A DNA stretch of 64,000 bases from Enoplolaimus lenunculus (GCA_030248215.1 JASANG010001329.1:310001-374000); one strand, 5' to 3'. Shown: positions 34,245 through 46,465, numbered from the stretch's first letter. Numbers and translations: made by a program. The notes: generated from the letters alone by a model not told the origin.

Positions 34245-37200
34245 ATGACTGATTCAGTAGTGACCAGTTCTCGAAATAGTTGGTGGTGGTCACTTGCAGG
34301 CGGCACATCAGTTGCCGCTGCAGTCTACTATTGGCTATTCCGTCGACGACATTCAGACAAACCACCAGTATTGATCCCGGCAATTGATTATTCTCGTCAA
34401 TCACTTTTGTTACCCGGTGACGAACGAATTCGCGTTGCGTCTTGGGGGACACCTCTGAACAATCCTGCTGGATATCTTACCGTATTTGAGCCAAATGTAA
34501 CAACGGTTTATGAAAATTTTCTGTACGGAATGAAAATTTCACAGAATGGCCAATGTCTTGGAACACGACGTGGACCACGCCGTGAGTACGAATGGATTTC
34601 GTATCAACAAGTTTTGGAGCGAGCGCTTAATTTTGGCGCTGGTTTGGCAAATATTGGCGCTGAGCCAGGTATCACATTTTTAATTTATACAAAATAAACA
34701 CCCTCTATGGTGTGCTATTTAAAAAGATAACAAAAAAACTTCAGTGTGTCCGTCTAGTTGAGTCGTTCTGACTGCAGGGTTCACAGATTAGACTACAGAA
34801 GTCAGAGAATTATTTCAAGTAGAAACAAGATGTTCAGGAATCGAACTCCGCTACTCGAGTTTTTAAACCTTATATTTGTCTTAATCTGGCAGCGCCAAAA
34901 ACGCTTTGAGTGAATTTTATGGATTGAAAATTTAGTTCAATTCCAATACACAAAAATTTCACATGTCTAAATTTTGACTTTTTCTGGAATTGAAATTTTG
35001 TTTTCCACCAAGCCACATTTTTAATTGTGGAGCGTGCATAAATAAAGAATTACCATTTTAATCTTGTCTCGCTGTATTTTACCTATTTGCCTAGAAAACA
35101 CATTGTGAGCTTCGAAGGAACTATTTTAATAGCAGAACACCTCGGTATGGCTTATAAACGCTTACATCCCGCATATCCCATGCGCCGGACGCCACTTAAA
35201 ATTTTTAATTGCATTCTTTCAGGTCAGTCAACACCGATCGGAATATATTCGCAAAATTGCGCTGAATATGATATTGCGCTTTTAGGCATTACTGCCTACA
35301 ATCGTATTATAGTACCTCTATACGATACTTTGGGTACAGAAGCAGTAACGTACATAATTGCACAAACTGCAATGCAGTACGTCGTTTGTGATACATTGAA
35401 ACAAGCGAAAAAGCTACTAGACGTCGCCCAGACTGTATCCGGTTCCGAATGCCCTTTGCGGTATGTAATTTTGGTGGAAGAAGCTCAAAATGATTTGTCC
35501 GAGTTGCAATCGTCGTTTGCGCTGCTTGATATCCAGCTGCATTTGTTTACTGACGTCGAACTGTCTGGTTCTAATCAACCCTTGTCAACCACAGGCCTAA
35601 CGCCGACTCCGGACGATACGTTTATCGTTTGTTATACTTCGGGAACTACTGGGAATCCGAAAGGCGTCGAATTGTCGCACCGAAATGTAATTGCGGAAAC
35701 TGCATGCGTACGCCAGTACCTGCAACAGTTTAGTGGGCTTGATGTCAGACCAGAAAACGTATTTACGGTCATTTCGTTCTTACCACTGGCACACATGTTC
35801 GAACAAATGGTACATGTGCTTGTATATTCGCTTGGATATCGTATTGGCTATTTTTCGGGTGACATCAAAGGCTTGACTGATGATTTGAAAACGCTTCAGC
35901 CTCGTGTGATGCCGGTGGTGCCCCGGTTGCTCAACCGGATCTATGACGTCTTGATGGGACGGCTGGAATCGGGAAGTTTTGTTGCGCGGTGGATATGGAA
36001 AGCGGCTGTCGCGTATAAAATGCGTGAAATGCGAGCTGGATGCTTGAGACGAGATTCTATATTTGATAGGCTGATTTTTGATAAAATCCGCGAGCAACTT
36101 GGCGGGAATATGGATTTTATGGTCACAGGATCGGCGCCAATTGCTGGAGAGGTAATATTTAGTGAATTGATGCCTTTTTCACGGCCAAGACAAGGTTTTA
36201 TTTCGAAAACGTCTAAAGTTCATGGACAACATTTTTGCTTTTGGAACGAGTTGGCTATAATTTTAAGCTTCAGTGAGTTTTTGATACAATTTGGGAGGTA
36301 ACTAGGAAGTAATATGGAGGTTTTGACCGCTGGATCGCTGCCAGTTATTGGAGAAGTATATAGGCTTGGATAGCCGATAATTGGCTGCTGAAAACTTCCT
36401 TCCACGTTTAAGGTTAATGTTTTGTGTTAGTTTGAGGCATGAAGCGTAGGTTTAGCCTGAAGTTCGGGCAACAGCTTAAATTTATGGTTAGACTTTAGTC
36501 GTGTCTTAAGTATAAACCTAAGCCAAAGCGTAAATATGCGAGGAAAGTGTTCATAAGAGCAGTAGATTTCGTCGTTTCAGGAAGGAATAACTTCAGCGAA
36601 AAGAATATTAATTCAAAGGAACATGTGGGTTACGTTAAACACTGGTTGATTGTTTTTCTCGAATTACTAAAAACTGTGAAATAGGCATGCATCTGGTGCC
36701 TAATACATGTAATCTTAAATGTGGGAGTAAAGTGTACGCCTGATGCCTTCAGGTCCGTAGCCAGCTCACCTTGCTATCGGGGCTTAAAAATTTTCAGGAG
36801 CAGCATACAAAGGTTTTCTATGACTTACAAGCAAAATGCATGGGCCAAAATTTTTCCAGTATGGGCCACGCCCCCCTTGGCGTCCGCTTGACTGCGTAAA
36901 CGAATGCCTTTCTATAGTGTTGTAGGTATTGAATACCTGTCGTGTAGCGTTTGGTTGTTCTGTTGCCGAAGGATACGGTCAGACTGAATGTTGCGGTGGC
37001 TGTTCGCTTACATTCCCAGGCGATTATTCTACAGGGCACGTTGGAGCTGTGCTGCCGGGCTGTCATATTAAACTTGTCGATGTTCCTGAATTAGATTATT
37101 ACTCCAATGATGATAAGGTAATTTTTAAGGTTTGCAACAAATGCCAAGAACAGTTTTTAGTTTACTGTTTAATATTCATATTATTAATAACTTTTCTACC

Positions 37201-38361
37201 TTTGAACACATATAAACCGGTAGTGTTTGAACTTGAATATTTTATACAGCAGGTTAAAATACAACGTACATTTCTGTCCGGATGTGCTTGATAGATAATA
37301 GAAAAAAATTAACTAACGAAGCAGCCGAGGGCGCCAAACGCCGTTATTATTATTTAATCTTTACACAAAATTTTGGTTTTAATTCCTATTGCATGACCTC
37401 TTCGTAGACTTCCAACGCATTAGAGTTCGTTATTGAAACGTTTTAGGGCGAAATTTGCATTCGCGGCCCAATAATTATGAAAGGTTACTATCGTGACTCG
37501 GAGCGAACTGCAGAAGCGATCGATTCTGAAGGCTGGTTGCATACTGGCGATATTGGCCGGTGGTTAGACAATGGTACGTTGAAAGTGATTGATCGAAAAA
37601 AGCACATTTTCAAGCTTGCTCAAGGTGAATACGTTGCGCCGGAAAAAATCGAATCAATCTATGTTCGGTTACCTGTGGTCGCTCAAATATTTGTCGACGG
37701 AAACAGCCTTGAACGCAGTCTTGTAGGAATTGTGGTTCCGGATGAACAAGAGTTGCGACTCATCGCCAAAGACATTGACAACAGCACTGGCGCAAATCAA
37801 ATTGCCGGATTGGAATTCCAACAGTTGTGCGAACATCCACGAGTCAAAGCTGCAGTGCTTGAGCGAATGCGGACGATGGGTAAAGAAAACAAGTTGAATT
37901 CGATTGAACAGGTGAGTGCACAGGCGTGTAGCAGAAATTTCATTTTGTGATCGTTTCATTTCAGCTGATACCAGAGGATGCAAGCGATCGTATTGACTAA
38001 ACGAACCAAATTTTTTTGACACCTTAACTTCAATTTTAACACGGCAAACTTGAATATTTTTCTGTACGACATTGTGATTATAGGATAGCAAGCGGTCACC
38101 TTACGAAAGTTATCTGTGTAATTTTGTTTTGGTATAAAAAATACAAATGTATATTTACACGAATGGCAATAAATAACACGTAATATAATAATTTGTTCTA
38201 AAACTTATTTTTTTCAGGTTGCCGCCATTCACTTATCGCCAGAAGCATTTTCAGTCGCCAACGGACTGTTAACGCCAACGCTGAAATCTATGCGGCCAAA
38301 ATTACGCAAGTATTATCAAAGTACTATTGATGCAATGTATGTTAATCTAAACAAAAAGTAA
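34245..38361 (+). CDS. ACSL: Long-chain-fatty-acid--CoA ligase (ACSL)
   Basis: Exons 34245-34668, 35223-36151, 36926-37117, 37447-37911 and 38218-38361. The joins are phase 1, 0, 0, 0, giving 717 residues, full length for the family. The enzyme activates long-chain fatty acids: ATP plus fatty acid gives acyl-AMP, then acyl-CoA. Residues 12-35 (WWWSLAGGTSVAAAVYYWLF followed by RRR) form an N-terminal membrane anchor, as in ER/mitochondrial outer membrane ACSLs. The P-loop-like motif is YTSGTTGNPKG (about residue 280). The acyl-AMP motif is YGQTE (about 468). The FACS signature runs from GWLHTGDIGRW (about 547) through VIDRKKHIFKLAQGEYVAPE. The C-terminal end HLSPEAFSVANGLLTPTLKS is typical of the family. 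All expected motifs are intact. It resembles the ACSL1/5/6 branch more than ACSL3/4; that assignment is from memory of motifs only. Confidence 0.97.
36262..36353 (+). pseudogene. Partial duplicate of an ACSL exon end, in intron
   Basis: Bases 36283-36353 align with 36079-36151, the 3' end of ACSL exon 2. The exon reads GGNMDFMVTGSAPIAGE|gtaata; the copy reads GSNMEVLTAGSLPVIGE|gtatat. The donor position is preserved. A one-base length difference and a stop upstream make it a relic rather than a working alternative exon. Confidence 0.7.
36750..36905. repeat. Dispersed 'ccgtagccagc' repeat in ACSL intron 2
   Basis: ggtccgtagccagctcaccttg followed by ggggcttaaaaattttcagg and atgacttacaagc; same family as 19430-19560 and 27180-27360. 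Close to the acceptor of ACSL exon 3. Confidence 0.5.
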
Positions 38362-38384
38362 TTTTTCGTTTTAATTTGGTGAAA

Positions 38385-39142
38385 CCCTATGGCAATACTG
38401 GAACAGCCACCCCCATACCCCACATCTGGGAGGCACCCCAACAAGGGGCTTTACCCTAACAAGTTTTTGAACAAAAAAATAGCACTTGATATTCATCAGA
38501 ATTTGAAATATACTTTGATTTTCACAAGGAGCCTCTACCCTGGACTTTTGGGGGCTCCACCCTAGCTGGCTCCTGCCCTACCTTTGGCAAACGCGCGTTT
38601 TCCCAACCCTTGGCAAACGCTCGTTTTCCAATGCGTGATAGAAACTTTGGTAAAAAGTTGGCGATAACTATGGTGTGCTTCTGAAACTTTTAGACTTTCA
38701 CCAACTGACAGCAACAGCAGCTCATGTTGGGGTGGGAACCATGCGTTCATAAATTCGAACCGTGGCAGCTATTCTATTAGACATTTCCGCAATCAGAAAT
38801 TGTTCAGTAGAACGCGAAAAAAAGAACTTGTTGAGGTTAGGGAAACGTATGCGTACCATAGAATTTTTTGACTCTAGAAAATTTTTTGGATCAGAGCTGT
38901 GAATATACCCGTAAGACCGGTTGCGTCCACTATCGCCCCGGCTTTTTTAGTCGCGGTCCTACTATTAATAATTTAGCGTCCAGTTTTGTGGTTCAGACCA
39001 AAATGACCAAACCTGCACGCTGTGCAGTAAATGACAGTGGCAGTGTTTTAATGTGATTGTTATTTTTGTATTGTTTTTATTTCAATTAATTTTATACTAC
39101 AGAGTCTTATATATGTTCAGCTTTTGTGCGTTTAGCTCAGTT
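38385..39142. other. Gene-free stretch with a repeat relic
   Basis: 38385-38580 is a C-rich repeat (cccccataccccacatctgg, caccctagctggctcctgcc) also seen at 32605 and 63350. An open segment after ggatcag (38893 to 39053, + strand, CEYTRKTGCVHYRPGFFSRG) looks moderately protein-like but has no partner exons. Confidence 0.4.
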
Positions 39143-39304
39143 TAAGGGTCGCGCTATACTTTTGATGATGAACGGCGGCGCTGTCCGTCACCGTCCTGCG
39201 CCGTCCGTTACTATTCGGTGCCGTATTATAACTCACACGTGTATTGACGCAAGGCACATCATATCACTTTGTAAACAAAAGTTTTTAGTATAGTGCCACC
39301 CTTT
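39143..39304. repeat. GC-rich TIR family F4
   Basis: Left end aagggtcgcgctatactttt, then gctgtccgtcaccgtcctgc; right end tatagtgccaccctttt. The inner array has decayed. Confidence 0.7.
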
Positions 39305-39884
39305 TGATGATCCCGTAATTATTTAGCCTAAACGATTTGATCAACATTTTGGTAGCGAAAATCAGAACTTTAAAATTTTAATAGCGTCTTTATACAACAT
39401 TAGAGTGAAGAATTAGTATTAGCTGTTTTGAGGTAACAATTTTGGCTTACAAACCGCGAATATTTCTTCGATTCCTGAGACATAAACAGGTTATGATCTG
39501 GGTTAATAACTTGATTGTTTTCATTAAGTTTTAAATTTGTTATATTATTTAGCATCAATTTAGCTTTATTACGTAGGATTTTGCAAGAAATATCCAGCTT
39601 TTAGCTACATTGCATTCGCTTAAGTTATTGTATTTAAATTATGGATTGATTTTATCATCATAAATATGTTTTGTATTTTTAAATGTCTATATTTCAATAT
39701 GGTAGTGACGGTTTTGCTAATTAGTGATTATAGTTGTCTCAACAAAGGTTTAAGATAGCAAATATATCGTCGTAAAGGCCCTTTAGTCAGAGTCAAGCCC
39801 CAACGTGTGAGTTCTCGTGACCCAATATCATTCACCAGACCACGTATGACGTGTCCGCAGGTTTACATAACGACGTCACTGTGT

Positions 39885-39988
39885 CCATAAGCCTAAGCCT
39901 ACGCCAAGCAAAAAATTAGTCTAAAGCTTAAGCTTACTCTATTGCAGTCCCACAAAAAAACTTTCCGCCCCTGATCTTTACATGGGCC
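39885..39988. repeat. F2 element, partial
   Basis: cataagcctaagcctacgcc, aaaaaattagtctaaagctt and the end ccgcccctgatctttacatggg. One terminus only. Confidence 0.65.
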
Positions 39989-40429
39989 TAACTTATGAAC
40001 GATTTGTTTTGTTTATGGTTGGTTGACTTTACATTATATATTCTGTGATGATTAATTGTTATAGGAAAAAATAAACGAGTTACAGAAAAGTCAGTCAGTT
40101 AAAAATTTAAATCGTTTACTGAACCTAATAAAGGTAACAAAAACAATTTATGCAATGAAAGCAAAAATTGTCAGCGCGCGAAGGATTTCCTTAATATTTG
40201 AACAAGTCGTTAACTGTTAGCTTTAAGCCAGTGCAGCTACAGAAGGTGGTGACAGGAGTGACTTTACTGGACTTAAATTTTCGCCTCAAAACCTGGATTG
40301 GTCCGAATCGGCTGAATTTTATCCAATTTCTTGCTTTAACATTAAACTGAGGTTTATTTTGCAAATAATTAGGAATTTAGACTGTTTCAGTCCAGTGTAG
40401 AGTGTAGACCTGAGTCTAGACCTGGGACG

Positions 40430-40589
40430 GTTCGTTTTCCTGCGGGACTGCAATAGAGTCAGCTTAAGCTTTAGACTAATTTTTGCTTAGGCTTAGGCAT
40501 AGACTTACTCTCACGCTTACGATTAGGCTTTCAGGCTTAGGGAGGACTATGCTTGTACACTGTTACGGCTTTGTTCTATACATTGGTCG
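40430..40589. repeat. F2 element with telomere-like core
   Basis: gactgcaatagagtcagctt, ttagactaatttttgcttaggc and end ttgttctatacattggtc. The left terminus is degraded. Confidence 0.7.
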
Positions 40590-41178
40590 TTTGTACTATA
40601 CTTTCAAATATGGCAAAACTGATGTTATAACTTGCACATAAGAATAGATTGATCTCTACTTTTGAAATTTGGAAAAACACGCACAAGCACATTGTATTCA
40701 TGTGCCATTGGTCGCGGAGCGTCTTTTGATCTGGGTTGCAGTGGCAGAATAATCATATCGGTTACCTGCAGAATTTCGGTTTGAATATCTGATTAGTAAA
40801 TGCAAAACGTTGAGTTGTTATGTGTGTCTATAGTTGCACTACTTACAAACAGATAATGGAAAATTTATTCAAAAACCAGCAGTTTTTAAGTAACTTTCTC
40901 AGAATTCTAATTTCGTTTTAACCTCGTACAAAAGAAGCCGATGATCGTCAACTAAATCAGTTCTTCAATTCCAACAAAATGCACAAAGCACAATTTATTT
41001 TTACACATCGTGACATTGCCACATATTAACTCAATTTGGTATTATTTATTAATCCACAAAACTGCGTGAGCGACATCTATTTTAAGGTTATGGTTGGTAA
41101 TTGCGTTTTTGTCCGTTTCACATTTCCTGGTTGGGAAACAGAAGAACTAGTGATGTATAGAGCTTAGTAAGCAAACCC

Positions 41179-41456
41179 GGCCAATGTTATTTTAATGGGC
41201 GTAACAAGAGATTAAGCGTATTCCTAAGCCTGAGCCTAAGCGTTGCAAAAATGAGTTCCTAAGCCTAAGCCTAAGCCTACGCCTACGCGTGAGCAAAAAA
41301 TATAACCCAGAATCGAAACCTACTCTTTTATAGAACCACTAGAAACCTGGACGCCATGTAAAGTAACATTATAGAACCACCAGAAACCTAAACGCCCCGT
41401 AAAGTCACATTATAGAACCACCAGAAACCTGGACGCTCCTTAAAGTAATGTGGGCC
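41179..41456. mobile_element. F3 hAT-like MITE with amplified end
   Basis: Left end ggccaatgttattttaatgg and right end ttaaagtaatgtgggcc. The core has cctaagcctaagcctacgcc. Just inside the right end a segment of about 40 bases (attatagaaccaccagaaacc..) is repeated about three times, each copy ending in part of the terminal sequence. Confidence 0.8.
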
Positions 41457-42177
41457 GCGAACAATACTAACCAGGGTGTCAACGACTATATAAGTAGTAA
41501 AATAGCTTTAACGGAAATGTCGAAGTATAAAAGTTTCATAGCTGTTTTATTGTTCTGCAATACAATTCAGATATGCAAGCATTCACCGGGCTTTCTAAAC
41601 TTTATAAACAAAAAATTGTGGATGCACTGAAATTATTAAGATTTAGGATTTCGTAACTTTTACTGCTACTTTATACTGAGTGTCGTGTGAGGAAATGGTA
41701 TTCAAAAACAGTGAACCGTCGATGAGAAATGATAGTTATTGAGTGTCAATAGAACTTGCAGTGTATTTGTTCTTGGTTTAGCTTGTTCCTCGACCTAGGC
41801 CTATACGTAAGGATATGTTCAAATCCAAAGCATAAACTCGCCCAGGAATAAACCGTTCAGTAAAAATGTTAACCTGCTAGAAGTCGTAGCTTCCATTGCT
41901 GTCAACCGACAAAATTGAGCTACTTACAAGCAAGGATAGACCGTAAACTTAAAATACGGCACTATTGAGGAAAACATAAACACCTAATTAATTTCGAAAA
42001 GATGAACGGCTGAAAACGGGTACAAAATTAAAACTGGAAGCATAAAAATATTTTAACCTATTCCATTATTGAGTGCCTGAGTACCTGCTGTGAATATTGC
42101 GAACTGTGTATACTCGAACATCAAGCTCTTATGTACACCTAAATGGTGATGGTAAATCTCTCATCACTTCCGAGCTG

Positions 42178-42340
42178 TGGCTCATATAAAGATCAGGGGC
42201 GGAACGTTTTTCTGTGAGACTAGAAAAAAGTAAGCTTAAGCTTTAGACTAATTTTTTTGGTTGGCATAGGCTCTAGGCTTAGGCTTAGGTGTAGAAATAT
42301 GCTTATAACACTGTTCCCCCTGTTCTTTTTACATTGGCCC
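42178..42340. mobile_element. F2 element with telomere-like core
   Basis: Left end gctcatataaagatcagggg and right end tgttctttttacattggccc. Flanks GAGCTGTG/AAGCTGTT suggest a diverged 8-bp duplication. The inner run is ctaggcttaggcttaggtg. Confidence 0.75.
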
Positions 42341-42412
42341 AAGCTGTTGTAGGTTCAACCCGTTAGCTTTCAGATTTAAATGAATAAAAAATTTATGCTG
42401 GAAAGGGTTAAT

Positions 42413-42618
42413 TCAAGCATATTTTATACAACTGCGAACGTTAAAGCTGATTGGATTGCGCGCTTTCACGTGGTTCCATAACGATGCGCCGTTCGGACAC
42501 GCTTGAACGCATAGCTCAAACGCACGGTACGCAATACATAAATCTGCTTTGCTTTCATATTCGTCAATTATTTGATACAGTGGTGCCATACACTGCCGTG
42601 CGCACGCATCCATTGCGC
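42413..42618 (-). CDS. Cys-rich terminal exon, - strand
   Basis: After the acceptor ttgtaatttatttcag, 68 codons (phase 1 start) run to a TGA: AMDACARQCMAPLYQIIDEY, then ADLCIAYRAFELCVQACPNG and NPISFNVRSCIKYA. Six Cys are spaced C-x3-C, C-x8-C-x3-C and one later. The spacing resembles secreted nematode Cys-rich domains of the chondroitin-proteoglycan-4 or DUF19 kind, which is only a suggestion. The exon at 44315-44510 could belong to the same gene, but the phases differ (2 versus 1), so at least one exon between them would be needed. Confidence 0.45.
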
Positions 42619-42775
42619 CTGAAATAAATTACAACCTCAACAGGTAATTTTCATTATAGATTTTATCATTCGTGAGATTCGTGAGTGCAAATCCCAGCTT
42701 GCAGACACGGATTTCAAGAATTTCTGACATGGCGGTAGGCTAGCAAATATTATGAAATGCAATTTTTACTGTATA

Positions 42776-43150
42776 TGGTGCAATCGGAATTCCGGTTCCG
42801 GCAGCGAAATCTAGTATTTTTCACTATCCGGTTCCGGTAATAAATGCTGTATTTTTTACCAGAATTTTCCGGTATTTGTGCATCGAAAGTTTTTCTCATT
42901 CAAAAATTTAAGAAAAATTGGCATATTATTCTAACTTATTTTTCTAAAACTGTCTGAGCGCGTATTGGCTAAATTCTACATTTGTTTCAGGATTTTGGCA
43001 TTCTAAGTGGTATGTTCACACCATCAAAAGCGATAAAATAGCTTTACAAATGAGTTTTTTGTAACAAGTGTATTTTGTTTTGATGTTTTGGCTCCGGTTC
43101 CGGTATTTTTTAACATTCCGGTTTCGGTATTTTACAATTTCGGTTGCACC
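42776..43150. mobile_element. TIR element with 10-bp target duplication
   Basis: Ends tggtgcaatcggaattccgg and tttcggttgcacc are inverted. TTACTGTATA occurs immediately on both sides (42766-42775 and 43151-43160). The inside is repeated ttccggttccggtattttt units. A 10-bp duplication is more like Mutator than hAT. Diverged relatives with ccggagccggaggtg lie near 32840, 50515 and 54390-54710. Confidence 0.85.
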
Positions 43151-43525
43151 TTACTGTATAGGGAACTTATCATGTTTACAAGGTTAGGAACATTACCATT
43201 TTTTATCACCAAAAAATTTCTCTGGGGAAAAATTGTAAGATAGTGGCGACATAATCATTTTTTGACAAAAATACCCCTCATAGACAAAATTTTACGGTAA
43301 AGGCTTACTATTTTATCACAAAAATATTCTGACGAATTGTGCACGCCCGTACACACCCCCCCCCGTTCAATCCCTCTTGATCAGCTAGTGCCAGCTTGAA
43401 ATTGAATCTTAGGTAAATTTATAAAAATATTCTTGCTACAAATAGCTGATAGCCTCACAAACGATTACGTTTAGAATTTGGAAGATATATCGATGCTTTG
43501 AAACTTCAATAGCAAGACTAGCTTG

Positions 43526-43640
43526 AAGGTTGCGTTACACTTCTCTGTGCCGCGAAATGCCGCACGGCGTAGTCTGCCATTGCTCGTTACCAGATGACGC
43601 GGTTCGCTGCCGACAGACACCGTGCGATACCGCGCATTAC
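43526..43640. repeat. GC-rich TIR family F4, diverged
   Basis: gaaggttgcgttacacttct at the left and gtgcgataccgcgcattacac at the right, with cgccgcacgg-like units between. Confidence 0.55.
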
Positions 43641-43805
43641 ACATAAAAATAAGTTTTAGATGTACAGCACTGCAACGTGGATTTCTTAAATTTATTTGAC
43701 ATATGGCAAAAACTGTTTATTGACTAGAAAAGATTCAATGACATGACTCGCTGCTGTCATCCCAAGATTAAACATAGGACCTTTAACGGTAATGCATTTA
43801 AACTT

Positions 43806-43962
43806 TTGGCGAGGGCTGTTTCTCTGCGCAACTGTAATAGAGACCGCTTAAGCTTTACACTATTTTTTGCTTAGGCTTAGGTATAAGCTCATTCTTACAC
43901 TCAGGCTTAAGCTTAGGAATATAATTTTACTACTGTTACGACCCTGTTCTATACATTGGCCG
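43806..43962. repeat. F2 element with telomere-like core
   Basis: aactgtaatagagaccgctt, ttgcttaggcttaggtataa and end accctgttctatacattggc. Confidence 0.75.
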
Positions 43963-44314
43963 TAAGCCCCAACGTATCAAAAAAAGTTTTTAAATCAACA
44001 CTGGTTAAACCTGTTTTGTCGAAACTTTACCTGAACTATATTGAAATGCCAAAATCAAGACCGTTCCAATGAACAAAACTGTTAGTCGCATAATTCAATG
44101 TATCTTAATACAAATTATTAATTAATTAACCTTTTTCAAAGTTTAAAAGTATTAATTAGCACAAACAAACAGCTGTTGCAGGCTAAAATATCTTTAGTAA
44201 ATAATGTAAAAACTCTTATGAACCATATCAGAATTATGCTATCTGTGCAATCCTTATTAGGGATATGCAGAATCCTATTGATTAAGACTCAAAATGAAGC
44301 GTTCATCGAGTTAC

Positions 44315-44510
44315 CTCCAAGCTCTTATTTGGATGACTAAAGTGATTTCATTTCCGGTACATAATTCTTCAGCACCACTAACCATTTGCTGTATAGCGTG
44401 TCGTAAGCAACTAATTGCAACGTGCACACATGCAATAAACACACAGTGCAGCTGCGCGATGATTGACGCATACGTAAAAATGCTTTGTGCAATTAAAATA
44501 TCGTCAAGCG
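44315..44510 (-). CDS. Candidate Cys-rich exon, - strand
   Basis: Open between ctgtaag| and GGAG|gtaact; includes SIIAQLHCVFIACVHVAISC then LRHAIQQMVSGAEELCTGNE. Five Cys. No ATG. It could be an upstream exon of the gene ending at 42413, but the joint does not work without another exon, so this is tentative. Confidence 0.3.
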
Positions 44511-44741
44511 CTTACAGTTAAATGGTGATACTGAACACATACTACTAGCTTGCAACTAAAATTTGAAAGGATACGGAAATTTTTTATGTAGGACAAGATT
44601 AAACGTTCTTTCTGTTTGAACTATGAATGGTGTACCTAATCCATACGTTTCATTTTGATTAAATTTGCCATAAGTGATCCTGTGCCAAATTGCATAAAAC
44701 GCTTCCGGATATAAAGTAAGTGGTCTAAATTTCCTGTAGAC

Positions 44742-45113
44742 CAACCGGATCCTTAGTAACATTCTAAAAATTTGGCATCCATTTAAGACAACCAGATCCT
44801 TAGTAACTTCCTAAAAATCCTGGATCCATCCAAGTTAATCGGATCCTTAATAACGTGCTAAAAATCATGGTTCCATCGAAGTCATTCAGATCTTTAATAA
44901 TTTCATAAAAATTCAGCATCCATCCAAGTCAACCGGATCCTTAACAACTTCCTAAAAATCCTAGATCTATCCAAGTCAACCGGATCCATAATAACGTCCT
45001 AAAAATCCTGTATCCATCGAAGTCAACCGGATCCTTAAAAACTTCCTAAAAATCCTGGATCCATCCAAGTGAACTGGATCCTTTAAAACATCCTAAAAAT
45101 CCTGGATCATTTC
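44742..45113. repeat. 47-bp minisatellite, about 8 units
   Basis: Unit of 47 bases: aaccggatccttaataactt, cctaaaaatcctggatccat, ccaagtc. The spacing of the ggatcc/agatcc landmark is exactly 47 at 44747, 44794, 44841, 44888 and 44935. Units are 80-95 percent alike. Confidence 0.95.
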
Positions 45114-46465
45114 GCTGTTTCTTTTCATAGAAACAAATTGAATACAATCATTGAACTAAGACCGCTAAAACTGACAGCTTACCAGCTCAATTACTTAATA
45201 TTATTGCGCAGTAAACGTGGAAACTATACCAATCGAAGATATAAATTATTGCCGTTACTGTAACTCCCAATTGTTCCGGTCGTCTAATTTAGGCAAATTA
45301 TTCCCACGGGCCTCTAGTCGTTTAATACGATACCGTTTGTTATAAAGAGTGTCGTAAAACCATTTAGCTGATTTGCTTTAAAGTTAGGCACGCTATACAA
45401 ATACAACTATTTTTTCTATTTAAGCTTATTGTTCTTAAAAATTATATTTAGGTAAAATATATTGTATCTTTATTGACAAGTTTGAGTTAAGTGGGTACAG
45501 TTGCACTCTCCGGCGGTTCCGTAAAACAGTTTCAGATACGTAGGTTGGTTAAGTATATGGAGCACGAAATTGACAAATTTCAGCTACTCCTCATTAAAAA
45601 TCTTTTCCACCGGACGCTATTTGCACGTAACAACCCAATATTCTGGCAGTGCTTATATATAAAGTATAATGTCCTGGAATAAGACGGTAATATGCGCACG
45701 TAAAGTTCAAGCTTTAATCCAAAAACATATTAATCGCATTATTTTATCAAGAAAGAAATACAATTATTTTTCCTAAAGTTTATGGATCTGTTAAAATTAT
45801 TGTTATTTTTCTATTTTAAACCATTTATGAACCGACCTTATTTCTACAACCCGCAGCTATACCTTTATTATTTACCAGCGATTTTACCAGTACATAGGTT
45901 GTATTGGCATTGAAACAAGGGCCTATATTCTTAAATGTGTAAAGCAACTATCATCAGTCAGTAATAGATTTTCAAACTCACTAACTATCGCAGCATGCTC
46001 AAAATTAGTCAGCGGTACAGCAAATCATATGCGAAAAATGTGCTGAATTTTGAGCATCAGCATTTACTGGTTCAAAAGTTACAATACCTATCACCAACGT
46101 GTGGCAGCTGCTAAACACAATTAAGTATACGGGCTAAGGTGCAAGGACATTTCTGCAAGGCGAATTTTATTCGTATGAAAATGTCATTGAGAAAGGTTAT
46201 TGCAATAACCTCAGCTCCGTAGTTAAGCCTGTAAAGCGGACGTGCTTCATCGTGTTTGGCTTGCAAAACTGCAATGAATGTTCATCAGTACTCTGTCCAA
46301 CTCGAAAGGATACGAGTCCCGGATTTTCAGTGACCCAAACAGATATTCTAGCGGTGCCCCATGGTTTCAATAACGGAACCAAATCAGATCATCTTGTTCG
46401 TAAAAATAAAGGATCTATGCGGCAGTGTTGGAAACTGGGAAAAACCAACGAAAAGAACGGGTTTA
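45114..46465. other. Gene-free stretch
   Basis: No supported exon. About 46200-46350 contains a tRNA-like A box (tccgtagttaagcctg) and a weak B box (gatacgagtcccgg) about 90 bases apart, perhaps a SINE relic. Confidence 0.4.
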
